NCBI GenBank assembly: GCA_016715765.1 | Contig: JADJZJ010000050.1 | Location: forward strand, 1 to 29,843 | Length of the DNA stretch: 29,843 bases | Reading direction: 5' to 3' | Origin: Opitutaceae bacterium | Lineage (GTDB): Bacteria > Verrucomicrobiota > Verrucomicrobiia > Opitutales > Opitutaceae | The notes under the pieces: generated by a model | Database searches by the model: none | The model's input: the letters and a program-made list of their open reading frames with translations, nothing else | Told to the model about the DNA's origin: nothing | Shown here: positions 10,898-18,803 of the stretch, piece after piece | Position numbering within the stretch: the stretch's first letter is position 1 | Layout: each line of letters opens with the position of its first letter | Translations under genes and position numbers: made by a program

Positions 10898-11446
10898 ATG
10901 CCGATTTACGAGTACTACTGCCGCGAGAACCACACCGTCTATCAATTCTACGCCAAGACCCTGGCGCAGGGACGGCGGATTCCGGCCTGTCCGGACAATC
11001 CCGCCTGGCGCATGGAGAAAATCGTCTCGGCCTTCGCAGTGACGGGACGCAACCGGCAGGAGTCTTCCGCTCCCGAAGCCGGCGGCGGCAACGACGATCC
11101 CAAAATGGAGGCCGCGATGGGGGCGATGGAACGCGAATTCGCCAATGTGGATGAAAACGACCCCCGGGCAATGGCGCGGATGATGCGCCGGCTGGCCGAG
11201 GTTTCAGGGGAGAAGATCGACGGCGAAATGGAGGAAGTCGTGCGCAAGCTGGAGGAGGGGGCCGATCCGGAATCGCTGGGTGATCAACTCGGCGGGGAAA
11301 ACCCGGGCGGCATGGAGGATCCCGATGAGATGATGCCAGGCAGTCCGGCCGGGGCCGCGGCCGTCAAGGAGGCGCGCCACCGGTTCAAGGCCCGCCGCCG
11401 GCTGCCGCCCCGGCGCGATCCCAAGCTTTATGACTACGACTCATGA
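10898..11446 (+). CDS. FmdB-like putative regulatory protein with degenerate zinc ribbon
   Basis: The start MPIYEYYC is the signature of the FmdB family, small proteins that normally have a CxxC...CxxC zinc ribbon. Here only one cysteine survives in each knuckle (CRENH at residue 8 onward, and ACPDN around 31), so zinc binding would have to use His/Asn or be lost. After the ribbon remnant (to about residue 50), the remaining 130 residues are charged and acidic, with helical stretches (MEAAMGAMEREFANVDEND, ARMMRRLAEVSGEKIDGEM), a Gly/Pro/Met-rich linker and a basic tail (KEARHRFKARRRLPPRR). Length is 182 residues, much longer than the 70-110 usual for FmdB. The gene starts nine bases after the dinB stop and its TGA overlaps the next ATG (ATGA). 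The function is unknown; FmdB homologues have been proposed as regulators. Confidence 0.7.
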   Translation: MPIYEYYCRENHTVYQFYAKTLAQGRRIPACPDNPAWRMEKIVSAFAVTGRNRQESSAPEAGGGNDDPKMEAAMGAMEREFANVDENDPRAMARMMRRLAEVSGEKIDGEMEEVVRKLEEGADPESLGDQLGGENPGGMEDPDEMMPGSPAGAAAVKEARHRFKARRRLPPRRDPKLYDYDS

Positions 11447-12246
11447 TCGCGCCTGAAATCCTGCAACGCAGCACCGCGGCGCAGGCCGGCCGTCACTGGC
11501 GCAAACCAGCCTTGATGCACCGCGAATTCGGCCGGGTCGAATCCCGCTGGAAGCAGGACGGCACTCGGGTGACGGCCGTGGACGTGGCGATCTCGGAAAA
11601 CATTTTCCGCGAACTCGGCGCACAGTTTCCCGACGACCAGTTTTTCAGCGAGGAATCGGACCAGCAGGGCGCACCCCGCCGGCGGACCGCCCGTTTTGCC
11701 TGGGTGCTCGATCCGATCGACGGGACCAACAACTACGCCCTGGGCCTGCCGAACTGCGCCATTGCCCTCGCCCTGCTGGAGCACGGCCAGCCGGTTTACG
11801 GTGTGATTTACGATCTCGCGGGCCGGCAGTTGATCCATGGGGGACCGGGCATGGGGGTGCAATGCGGCGGACGGCAGACACGCGTGCGCACGGGACCGTT
11901 GGACGCGCAAAGCCTGATCGGTTTCCACAGTCCGTACGACAAGCGCCATGCGCCCCATGCCGCCGTGCTGGCGGAGCATTACAAGCTGCGCGGACTGGGC
12001 AGCAGCACACTGCACCTCGCCTACGTTGCGGCCGGACTCATCGACGGGGTGGTGGACCACAATGTCAAAGTCTGGGACATCGCCGCCGCCGTGCCCCTGG
12101 TGGTCGCCGCCGGCGGTCAGGTGGATTTCATCACGCCAACGCCATTTCCGATGGAGCAATTCGATCTCGGGATGGAGCGGATCTTCTACGTGGCCGGCAG
12201 CCCGGCGGTGTGCACGCAGTTGCGGGCGGCGTTGAGCCTGCCTTGA
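11443..12246 (+). CDS. Inositol monophosphatase family phosphatase
   Basis: A 267-residue soluble phosphatase of the IMPase/CysQ/FBPase superfamily, which hydrolyses sugar or nucleotide phosphates using two or three Mg ions. The metal ligands are visible: FFSEES (Glu 70-71), WVLDPIDGTNNY (Asp 90 and Asp 93), and VWDIAAAVPLVVAAGG (Asp 212). The ATG at 11443 overlaps the TGA of the FmdB-like gene by four bases, so translation is coupled. The substrate cannot be read from the sequence: inositol-1-phosphate, histidinol phosphate and 3'-phosphoadenosine 5'-phosphate are all possible within this family. The gene ends in a convergent intergenic region facing the metallo-beta-lactamase gene. Confidence 0.85.
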   Translation: MIAPEILQRSTAAQAGRHWRKPALMHREFGRVESRWKQDGTRVTAVDVAISENIFRELGAQFPDDQFFSEESDQQGAPRRRTARFAWVLDPIDGTNNYALGLPNCAIALALLEHGQPVYGVIYDLAGRQLIHGGPGMGVQCGGRQTRVRTGPLDAQSLIGFHSPYDKRHAPHAAVLAEHYKLRGLGSSTLHLAYVAAGLIDGVVDHNVKVWDIAAAVPLVVAAGGQVDFITPTPFPMEQFDLGMERIFYVAGSPAVCTQLRAALSLP

Positions 12247-12250
12247 TATC

Positions 12251-12319
12251 GTAGGCCGCGAGCTTGCTCGCGCTCGTGCGGCTGGCGAACGTCAAGCCAG
12301 CGCCAAGCGGGCTGCCTAC
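12251..12319. repeat. REP-like unit with GTAG heads
   Basis: The element starts four bases after the IMPase stop. GTAGGC at 12251-12256 is mirrored by GCCTAC at 12314-12319. Inside are a perfect 7-bp hairpin (12257-12263 with 12266-12272) and a 6-bp stem GCTGGC/GCCAGC. The stem differs from the other REPs in the window, but the GTAG head and compact hairpin fit the same class. Confidence 0.55.
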
Positions 12320-12339
12320 CTCGGCGTTGATTTGCGAGC

Positions 12340-12380
12340 GGGGGGCCCGGCGGGCGGGCGGGGGGGGGGGCCCCCCCACC
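12340..12380. repeat. Extreme G/C homopolymer tract with G-quadruplex potential
   Basis: Between the ends of two convergent genes the plus strand reads GGG-C-GGG-C then eleven Gs (12360-12370) directly followed by seven Cs (12371-12377). It satisfies a four-tract G-quadruplex pattern and can also fold as a GC hairpin. It may end transcription from either side, or be a misassembled low-complexity stretch. Confidence 0.6.
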
Positions 12381-12398
12381 CAAAACGAGTCCACGGAC

Positions 12399-13757
12399 CT
12401 ACACCAGATACTCCTGCCCGGGCACCGGATCGATCACCTTGCTCTTGGGCAGATTGTCCTGGAACTGCCGGGCGAACCAATCGCGGGCGGGTTGGTCACC
12501 GTGGGTGAGCACAATGCTGCGCGGCGTCGCCTGGAGGGCGAATTCCAGCAGGTCGTCGCGCTCGGCGTGTCCGCTCAGGCTGAAGCGCTCCACGTGGGCC
12601 TTCACCTTGGCCTTCACGTTGACCTTGCTGAACAGGAAAGTCTCACCGGACTTGGTCGCGAGCAGCTTGCCGCCCGGTGTATCCGGATCGCAATACCCGA
12701 CGAAGCCAATGCTGTTGCGGGCGTGACCCAGGAGACAGGAAGCCATGGCGTAGCTGGGGGTCTTTTCGACCATCATGCCCGAGCCGAGCAGGTAAAGTCC
12801 GTTCTGCTGCGGGTCCTCGCCGGGGGTGAATTTTCGCGGCGAAGGCTTGATGTGCAGTTCCTTGATGACCGAGCGGTTGAACTGGATGTGCTTCGTCTTG
12901 CGGGTGATCTCGTCGAAGTAATCGCACAGGTCCATGCCGAGGCCCGAGGCGAAGATGGGACACTCGGTCAGGCGGCCGAATTTGCGGGCGTCGTGCAGGA
13001 TGGTCAGGAGTTCCTGCAGCCGGCCCAGCGCGAAGACGGGAATGAGGAAGGAGCCGCCGCGCTTGATGGTCTGGTTGATGGACTCCACCAGGCGGGCGAG
13101 TTCGCTGGTGCGGTTGCGATCCAGATGGCGCTCGGTCGCACCCCGGGTCGTTTCCATGATGAGCGTGTCGAAATGCCCGGCCGGAAACTTGGCGCCGGGC
13201 AGGATCCGCTGGTCCTCGAACAGGCAGTCGCCGGTGATGAAGATGTGGCGGTGCTTGTGCTTGAGCTCAACGCCGGCGGCGCCGGCCACATGGCCCGCCG
13301 GGTGGAAGGTGATCTCAACCTCGTCCCGCGTCCCGCGGAATTTCTTGGCATGCCGGAAGGGCACGCCCGTGAGGCGGCCGGCGATGCGGTCCACCTCGTC
13401 GTGGGTGTAAAGCGGCAGGTCCGGCTCGTCGCCCTCGGCCTTCTGGCGCATCATCACGCTCGCGGAGTTGTGGAGCATGCGCTCGATCAGCATCCGGCTG
13501 GACGTGGACATCAGCACGGGCGTGTTGGGCTGGTCCCGCATGGCCAGGGGCAGGCTGCCGATGTGGTCGAGGTGGCAGTGGGTGATGATGATCAGGTCGA
13601 GGGTCGTGCCCCGCAGCCGGGCGAGGTCGGGCGTGGCCGCACGGCCGCTCAGCTTCGGATTCATGCCGCAGTCCACTAAAATCGACAGGTCGCCAAGCCG
13701 GAGGTAGTGGGAATTGGCGCCGATGCCGCCGGCGCGGTTCAAATCAATGAGCTTCAT
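12399..13757 (-). CDS. Beta-CASP metallo-beta-lactamase fold hydrolase (CPSF/YSH1-like exonuclease family)
   Basis: The 452-residue protein starts with the metallo-beta-lactamase core: LVDCGMNPK and the Zn-binding THCHLDHIG (His 60, His 62, Asp 64, His 65), then FHPAGHVAGAAGVEL and IFITGDC. The beta-CASP part follows, with METTRGAT, GGSFLIPVFALGRLQELL, LLGSGMM and the late motifs FSLSGHAERDDL and VLTHGDQPARDW. This arrangement is that of RNA-processing nucleases related to CPSF-73, annotated in bacteria as MBL-fold metallo-hydrolase/RNA specificity factor. It probably cleaves RNA in the cytoplasm; the substrate is unknown. The ATG at 13757 lies 42 bases downstream of the apaG stop, suggesting co-transcription. 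The ApaG-MBL pairing is not one I recognise as a standard operon. Confidence 0.88.
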   Translation of the reverse strand: MKLIDLNRAGGIGANSHYLRLGDLSILVDCGMNPKLSGRAATPDLARLRGTTLDLIIITHCHLDHIGSLPLAMRDQPNTPVLMSTSSRMLIERMLHNSASVMMRQKAEGDEPDLPLYTHDEVDRIAGRLTGVPFRHAKKFRGTRDEVEITFHPAGHVAGAAGVELKHKHRHIFITGDCLFEDQRILPGAKFPAGHFDTLIMETTRGATERHLDRNRTSELARLVESINQTIKRGGSFLIPVFALGRLQELLTILHDARKFGRLTECPIFASGLGMDLCDYFDEITRKTKHIQFNRSVIKELHIKPSPRKFTPGEDPQQNGLYLLGSGMMVEKTPSYAMASCLLGHARNSIGFVGYCDPDTPGGKLLATKSGETFLFSKVNVKAKVKAHVERFSLSGHAERDDLLEFALQATPRSIVLTHGDQPARDWFARQFQDNLPKSKVIDPVPGQEYLV

Positions 13758-13799
13758 CTATGGGACGGAGGGGAGCAGATGCGCCCGCGGACGGAAACG

Positions 13800-14189
13800 T
13801 TAATCTTCACCCGGCGGGATGCGCAGCTCGAAAGGCGCGAGGTTCACGTGGATTTTCCGGCCGGTTTCATCAACCCCATGGAAGCAGCCGCGCACGACGG
13901 CATCGTCGCCGGTCACGTGGTAGCTGTTGTAGGAAAACTGCTCGCCGGGGGGGAGCCGCGGCGTTTCGCCGACGATCTTGTCGCCCTCGATCACCAGATG
14001 CGTGCCATCGCCATGCGTGATGACCCACTTGCGCCCGAGCAGGGTGACGGTGCGGTCGGAACCGTTGTGAATGGTGACAAAATAGACGAAGGCATGCGGC
14101 TTGTCCGGCGGCAGGCTGCTGCCGCCATGGTGGTAGCAGAGTTTGTCGAGCCGGGCGGTCAGGCCGGGAAGTGCGGTGGAACAGGTCAC
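13800..14189 (-). CDS. apaG: ApaG-domain protein
   Basis: A 129-residue single-domain protein of the ApaG family, a fibronectin-III-like fold annotated as Co2+/Mg2+ efflux protein although its biochemical role is unsettled. The visible family features are HAFVYFVTIHNGSDRTVTLL, GRKWVITHGDG, VVGETP-like IVGETPRLPPGEQFSY, and the end FHGVDETGRKIHVNLAPFEL. The start is uncertain: a GTG at 14189 gives the usual length, and a TTG at 14198 is in frame. The reading frame stays open far upstream into the purH region, but that part is antisense to purH and is not coding. The gene is divergent from purH (about 100 bases between starts) and precedes the MBL-fold gene. Confidence 0.8.
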   Translation of the reverse strand: MTCSTALPGLTARLDKLCYHHGGSSLPPDKPHAFVYFVTIHNGSDRTVTLLGRKWVITHGDGTHLVIEGDKIVGETPRLPPGEQFSYNSYHVTGDDAVVRGCFHGVDETGRKIHVNLAPFELRIPPGED

Positions 14190-14288
14190 GCTGCACAAGA
14201 AGCCGAGTTTTGACCCGCGCGCAAGCTGCGCGGCAAAGGGCTTTCGGACTTGCCGCGTTTTCGCCGCGCCAGCACAAACGGATATCCT

Positions 14289-15836
14289 ATGGCAAAACTG
14301 GCCCTTCTTTCCGTCAGCGACAAAACCGGCCTCGTCGAATTTGCCTCCGCCCTGGTGCGCGATCACGGCTATCAGCTGCTCTCCACGGGCGGCACGGCCA
14401 AGCTGCTCGCCGGGAAGGGGCTTCCCGTCACCGAGGTCAGCCAGCACACCGGGTTCCCCGAAATGATGGAGGGACGCGTGAAGACCCTGCACCCGAAGAT
14501 CCACGGCGGTCTGCTCTGCCGGCGCGACAAACCCGACCACCTCGCCGCGGCTGAAAAACACGGGATCAGCCTGATCGACCTCGTGGTGGTCAACCTCTAT
14601 CCCTTCGAGGAAACCGTCGCCAGGCCGCACGTCGAGTTCGAGGAGGCGATCGAGAACATCGACATCGGCGGACCCTCCATGCTGCGCAGCGCGGCCAAGA
14701 ATCACGCCAGCGTCACCGTGGTCTGCGATCCCTCCGACTACGGCGCGGTGCTGGCCGCGATGAAGGATCCCACGGCCCTGACCGGGCTCCGCCGCCAACT
14801 GGCCCTGAAGGTCTTCCAACGCACCGGCAGCTACGACACGGCGATCGCCGCCTATCTCGCCCAGCAGGCGGAGGCGCCCGACCTGGCCGCCCTCAGCGGT
14901 TTCCCGGAGAAACTGACACTCAGCTACAAGAAGGCGCAGAGCCTGCGCTACGGCGAGAATCCGCACCAGCAGGCCGCGCTCTACGGCACGTTCCATGAGC
15001 ACTTCGAGCAGCTGCAGGGCAAGGAGCTCTCATATAACAACATCCTCGATATCACCTCGGCAACCTACCTGATCGGCGAGTTCGAGCGGCCGACCGTGGC
15101 CATTCTCAAGCACACCAATCCCTGCGGCGTCGCCAGCGCCGATACATTGGAGGATGCCTGGGGAAAGGCCTATGCGACCGACCGGCAGGCGCCGTTTGGC
15201 GGCATCATCATTGTCAACCAGACGATGGGCGAGGCGCTGGCGCGGACGATCTCGGAGATTTTCACCGAGGTCATCATCGCCCCGCGGTTCAGTCCCGAGG
15301 CGCTGGCGGTGCTGGGCGCGAGGAAAAATCTGCGGCTCATGATCGCGAAACGCGGCCTCGGCGCCGAATCGCTCCAGGAAATCCGCTCGGTCATCGGCGG
15401 CGTGCTCCTGCAGGACCGCGACCATGTCCTGGGCAATCGCGCCGACTTCAAGGTGGTCACCAAGCGTCAGCCGACCCCGGAGGAGTGGGCCGCGATGATC
15501 TTCGGCTGGAAGGTCTGCAAGCACGTGAAATCGAACGCCATCGTCTACGTCCGCGGCGAACAGACGCTCGGCGTCGGCGCCGGTCAAATGGCGCGCGTGG
15601 ACAGCTCGCGCATCGCCGTGTGGAAGGCCGGCGAGGCCAGGCTCGACCTCAAGGGTTCCGTCGTGGCCAGCGAGGCGTTGTTTCCCTTTGCCGACGGCCT
15701 GATCGCGGCGGCCGATGCCGGGGCCACCTGCGCGATCCAGCCGGGCGGCTCCGTGCGCGACGCCGAGGTCATCGCCGCCGCCGACGCGCGCGGCATGGCG
15801 ATGGTGTTCACGGAGATCAGGCATTTCAAACACTAG
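14289..15836 (+). CDS. purH: Bifunctional AICAR transformylase/IMP cyclohydrolase
   Basis: PurH catalyses the last two steps of purine synthesis: formylation of AICAR with 10-formyl-THF, then ring closure to IMP. The 515-residue protein has the normal length. The N-terminal MGS-like cyclohydrolase domain has LLSVSDKTGLVEFA, STGGTAKLL and KTLHPKIHGG (65-74). The transformylase domain has LRYGENPHQQAALYG, LSYNNILDITSA, KHTNPCGVA, ASEALFPFADGL and QPGGSVRDAEVI. The ATG at 14289 fits the family N-terminus MAKLALLSVSDK. It is transcribed alone; a long imperfect inverted repeat lies just after the stop. Confidence 0.97.
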   Translation: MAKLALLSVSDKTGLVEFASALVRDHGYQLLSTGGTAKLLAGKGLPVTEVSQHTGFPEMMEGRVKTLHPKIHGGLLCRRDKPDHLAAAEKHGISLIDLVVVNLYPFEETVARPHVEFEEAIENIDIGGPSMLRSAAKNHASVTVVCDPSDYGAVLAAMKDPTALTGLRRQLALKVFQRTGSYDTAIAAYLAQQAEAPDLAALSGFPEKLTLSYKKAQSLRYGENPHQQAALYGTFHEHFEQLQGKELSYNNILDITSATYLIGEFERPTVAILKHTNPCGVASADTLEDAWGKAYATDRQAPFGGIIIVNQTMGEALARTISEIFTEVIIAPRFSPEALAVLGARKNLRLMIAKRGLGAESLQEIRSVIGGVLLQDRDHVLGNRADFKVVTKRQPTPEEWAAMIFGWKVCKHVKSNAIVYVRGEQTLGVGAGQMARVDSSRIAVWKAGEARLDLKGSVVASEALFPFADGLIAAADAGATCAIQPGGSVRDAEVIAAADARGMAMVFTEIRHFKH

Positions 15837-15852
15837 GGCGCCACTCCGCTAG

Positions 15853-15924
15853 GTAGCTACGAACGTAAGCGAGTGGATGCTCGGATATGCTGCGCTATCG
15901 CCACTCGCTCACGCTCGTAGCTGC
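15853..15924. repeat. Imperfect long inverted repeat after purH
   Basis: Arms of 24 bases (15853-15876 and 15901-15924) pair with three mismatches around a 24-base centre. The left arm starts GTAGCTACGA and ends GCGAGTGG. The arms resemble a REP/MITE-like dispersed unit. Its place just after purH would also let it act as a 3' hairpin for that mRNA. Confidence 0.65.
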
Positions 15925-16068
15925 AAGTCTTGCATACTGGTAGCGCCCGGCCTCCGGACGGGGGGTTGCGTGAGCCGGACCCAAATGCTGAAGCTGCAGC
16001 GCAAAATCGCGTGCCAGATTTCCTCGATCTGGACTGACATCCTGCCCATCGCTTCCAAGATTCCACCC

Positions 16069-16845
16069 ATGAAACGAATCCCCTGCCTCCTTTTCCTTGC
16101 GGCCCTCTCCCTGGGTCTCGGCGGTTGCTACACGGTGCCGGAGACCGGCCGCAGTTCCTTCATCCTGCCCGTGGACGACGTGGGGCAGGGCGCCGCGGCC
16201 TTTGCCGAGATCAAGGCCAAGGAGAAAATCTCCCATGATCCCGCGGCCAACGAGCGCGTGCGCCGCATCGGCGGCCGGATTGCGCTGGCCGTGGGCAATG
16301 CGCTGCCGGGCGCGGTTTGGGAGTTCGTCGTCTTTGATGCGCCGGATACGGTGAACGCCTTCGCCCTGCCGGGCGGCAAGGTCGGCGTGTATACGGGACT
16401 GCTCAGGCTGGCATCCTCGGACGACGAGGTGGCCACGGTCATCGGCCATGAAATCGCCCATGTGACCGCCCGGCACGGAGCCGAGCGCATGTCGCAGGGC
16501 ATCCTCGTCGCGGCCGGTGGACTTGTGCTGGATTCGCGCACCCAGGGTCGCAAGAACCACGACCTGATGCTGGCGGGCTATGGCCTGCTTGCCGGCGGCG
16601 GCATGCTCGCCTTCTCGCGCTCGCATGAAAGCGAAGCTGATTACATCGGCATCCGTTACGCGGCCAAGGCCGGCTATGATCCGCGGGCGGCCATCACATT
16701 CTGGCAGAAGATGGAAAAGCAGGCCTCAGGCGGAAGGATGCCCGTCTTCCTGTCCACGCACCCGAGCCACGAACGGCGCATCTCCGATTTGCAGCGATGG
16801 CTGCCGGAAGTGATGCCGATTTATGAATCGGCCCGGCGGCGTTGA
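16069..16845 (+). CDS. M48 family lipoprotein metallopeptidase
   Basis: A 258-residue zinc protease of the Oma1/LoiP (YggG) type that acts in envelope protein quality control. The N-terminus is a lipoprotein signal with lipobox LGGC (Cys 20), so it should be anchored in a membrane facing the periplasm. The catalytic motif is VIGHEIAHVTARHG (His 127, Glu 128, His 131) and the third ligand is in SHESEADYIG (Glu 187 or Glu 189). The stretch FALPGGKVGVYTGLL is also characteristic. The ATG at 16069 is chosen because the signal begins there; it follows CCACCC, without a Shine-Dalgarno. The upstream 232 bases hold only the inverted repeat and no credible gene. Confidence 0.9.
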   Translation: MKRIPCLLFLAALSLGLGGCYTVPETGRSSFILPVDDVGQGAAAFAEIKAKEKISHDPAANERVRRIGGRIALAVGNALPGAVWEFVVFDAPDTVNAFALPGGKVGVYTGLLRLASSDDEVATVIGHEIAHVTARHGAERMSQGILVAAGGLVLDSRTQGRKNHDLMLAGYGLLAGGGMLAFSRSHESEADYIGIRYAAKAGYDPRAAITFWQKMEKQASGGRMPVFLSTHPSHERRISDLQRWLPEVMPIYESARRR

Positions 16846-17111
16846 CACAACTCAGTCAAGTATTGGGTCGAGACCGTTTGCCTGCAGAATACCAGCGAAT
16901 CCTTTCCGCGGATTACGCGGATTATCGCGGATAATACCTTCGGGCATCCGCGTCGATCCTGGGGACGCATCCAGCAAAGCTACGGTCATTTACTGGATTC
17001 TTCCATTTGTCACCGAATGCAGAAATGTTCTTTGCGCCTTGGCGTCTTCGCGCTTCCACCTGGTTCAAACTTCGGACTAGCCGCGCCCGCGGTCTTGGGC
17101 CAAGGTGCGGC
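16846..17111. other. Intergenic region with short internal repeats
   Basis: This 266-base gap separates the M48 and M20 genes. Around 16909-16935 GCGGATTA/GCGGATAA occurs three times in close succession (CGCGGATTACGCGGATTATC and onward), and near 17031-17056 it contains TTGCGCCTTGGCGTCTTCGC. Both remind me of dispersed intergenic sequences common in environmental genomes, but I cannot confirm copies here. The base composition is lower in GC than the flanks. I see no ORF worth calling. Confidence 0.35.
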
Positions 17112-18485
17112 ATGTTTGATCCTGTCGAAAAACTAAAGGAATATATCCGTCAGCCCAGTGTCTCCGCCGATCCCGCCTATGCGGACGGCATGAAGGGCGC
17201 CCGCGAACTGGTCGGCGGTTTGCTGCGTGATATCGGGCTGGCCGTGGAATATGTGCCCACGCCCGGTCACCCGGTCATCGTGGCCAAGCGCGACGGCGAC
17301 CCCGCTTGGCCGCACGTCATCATCTACGGCCACTACGATGTGCAGCCGCCGGACCCGCTCGAATTGTGGACGACTCCGCCCTTTGATCCGGTCGAGCGCG
17401 ACGGCCGCCTGTGGGGCCGCGGCACGGCGGACAACAAGGGACCGCTGATGGCGCATATCGCCGGGGTGGGGCGCCTGCTCGAAAGCGATCCGCAACTGCC
17501 GCTGCGCCTGACCTTCGTCGTCGAGGGCGAGGAGGAAGTGGGCAGCAAGCATTTCAAGGACTTCCTGCGCGAACACCGGGCCAAGCTCGCGGGCGCGGAT
17601 TTCGTCTTCCTCTCCGACACCGGGATTCCCAACGCGGACCAGATGGTCATCACCGTCGGGCTGCGCGGCATGGTCTGCTTCGAGGTCGAGCTGAGCAACG
17701 CCCGCATGGACCTGCATTCCGGGATGAACGGCGGCGTGCTGCTGAATCCCATCCAGGGGCTCGCCGAACTCTGCGCCTCACTGCACACGCCGGACGGCCG
17801 CGTGAACATTCCCGGCTTCTACGATGATGTGATCGAGGTGGAACAGTGGGAGCGCGACCAGCTGGTCAAACTCGGGCTGAAGGAGAAGGACTACGCGGAA
17901 TTCCTCGGCATCGAGCGTTTTCACACCCCGCCGGGGTACACGCCGTTTGAGGCGATCCGGTTTTTGCCGACGCTCGAATTCAACGGTTTTGGCGGCGGGT
18001 ACCAAGGTGAGGGCAGCAAGACCGTCATCCCGAGCAAGGCCCGGGTGAAGATCAGCTGCCGGCTCGTGGCCAACCAGACGCCGGAAAAAATGAAGCCGAT
18101 CATCTTCAACGCGATTCGCGACCGGGCGCCGCAGGGACTCAAGCTGAAGATCACCGACCAGCATGATGCCATGCCGTACGTCGTGATTCCGCCCGACCGC
18201 AGCAACACGCCGAAGGATCAGCCAGCCGTGCTCGCCCGCGCCTTTCGCGCCACCGAGAAGGCCGTCACCGAAGTGTGGGGCAAGCCGCCCCTGTATCTCC
18301 GCGAAGGCGGCAGCGTGGGTCTGATTGCCGACCTCAAGAAGGAATTGAATCTCGACGCGATCATGCTCGGCCTGTTCCTGCCCGAGGACAACCTGCACGC
18401 CCCGAACGAGAGCTTCAAACTCTCGCTGTTGCACAAGGGCATCGACACCGTGCAGCGCATCCTGCGGGCCGTGGCCCGCGGGTAA
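17112..18485 (+). CDS. M20 family dipeptidase/metallopeptidase
   Basis: A 457-residue cytoplasmic dizinc peptidase of the M20/M25/M40 family, closest in style to dipeptidases. Metal-site motifs are IIYGHYDVQPPDPLELW (His 74, Asp 76), GRGTADNKGPLMAH (Asp 107) and VVEGEEEVGS (about 137-145). ARMDLHSGMNGG and the C-terminal DNLHAPNES provide the dimerisation-domain and last ligand motifs. The start ATG at 17112 gives MFDPVEKLKEYIRQPSVSAD, the usual family N-terminus; earlier in-frame residues are not conserved. It probably cleaves short peptides in the cytoplasm for amino-acid recycling. It stands alone and ends in a REP-rich gap. Confidence 0.92.
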   Translation: MFDPVEKLKEYIRQPSVSADPAYADGMKGARELVGGLLRDIGLAVEYVPTPGHPVIVAKRDGDPAWPHVIIYGHYDVQPPDPLELWTTPPFDPVERDGRLWGRGTADNKGPLMAHIAGVGRLLESDPQLPLRLTFVVEGEEEVGSKHFKDFLREHRAKLAGADFVFLSDTGIPNADQMVITVGLRGMVCFEVELSNARMDLHSGMNGGVLLNPIQGLAELCASLHTPDGRVNIPGFYDDVIEVEQWERDQLVKLGLKEKDYAEFLGIERFHTPPGYTPFEAIRFLPTLEFNGFGGGYQGEGSKTVIPSKARVKISCRLVANQTPEKMKPIIFNAIRDRAPQGLKLKITDQHDAMPYVVIPPDRSNTPKDQPAVLARAFRATEKAVTEVWGKPPLYLREGGSVGLIADLKKELNLDAIMLGLFLPEDNLHAPNESFKLSLLHKGIDTVQRILRAVARG

Positions 18486-18750
18486 GCGGGCACAGGCTGT
18501 CTCTTGACAAATGTAGGGCGGGGATTCCGATCCCCGCCAAGTTTGAAGCGGACTTCGGCATGCCTTCGTAGCGCGGTGCTTTAGCCCGCGCTGGCAACGT
18601 CACCCCGGCATTTTAGCGCCCCCTAATACAGTGCCGGCTGAAGACCGGCACTACGTCCTGCAAGTAGGGCAGGTCTCCGACCTGCCCGTTTAACGCATAG
18701 CCGCGATTTAGCGCGCGAAGGTCGGGTCAGAGACCCGCTCTACATGGTCA
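18486..18750. repeat. Cluster of five GTAG-headed REP hairpins
   Basis: This convergent gap contains no gene but at least five REP-like units. Plus-oriented units are 18513-18538 (8-bp stem GGCGGGGA), 18568-18591 (stem GCGCGG) and 18664-18687 (8-bp stem GGGCAGGT). Minus-oriented units are 18630-18654 (8-bp stem AGTGCCGG) and 18721-18743. Each begins with GTAG in its own orientation, followed by a GC-rich hairpin, and three share a TCCGA/TCTGA-type loop with the pair at 9556-9630. This matches REPs that depend on RAYT transposases. No transposase is in the window. Confidence 0.75.
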
Positions 18751-18751
18751 C

Positions 18752-18780
18752 AAAAAAGCCCCGGAGAATTCCGGGGCTTT
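18752..18780 (-). terminator. Rho-independent terminator of the Pal-like gene
   Basis: A perfect 11-bp stem (18755-18765 with 18770-18780) with a GAAT loop is followed on the minus strand by a run of six Ts (complement of 18752-18757). It lies 24 bases beyond the Pal-like stop codon. It is the clearest terminator in the window, and could also act weakly on the plus strand. Confidence 0.9.
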
Positions 18781-18803
18781 GTATTGAAAGTGGCGCAACT
18801 ATC

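Noticed and set aside
12264..13679. 471-codon plus-strand frame across the MBL-fold gene
   Set aside because: No motif, and it runs through the G-tract and opposite the conserved HCHLDH gene.
14190..15002. Extension of the apaG frame upstream to 15002
   Set aside because: It is antisense to conserved purH coding sequence; the ApaG family needs only about 125 residues, so the GTG at 14189 is preferred.
18486..18750. CRISPR array
   Set aside because: The repeats are hairpin units of different sequence and irregular spacing in both orientations, with no constant repeat-spacer pattern and no cas genes.
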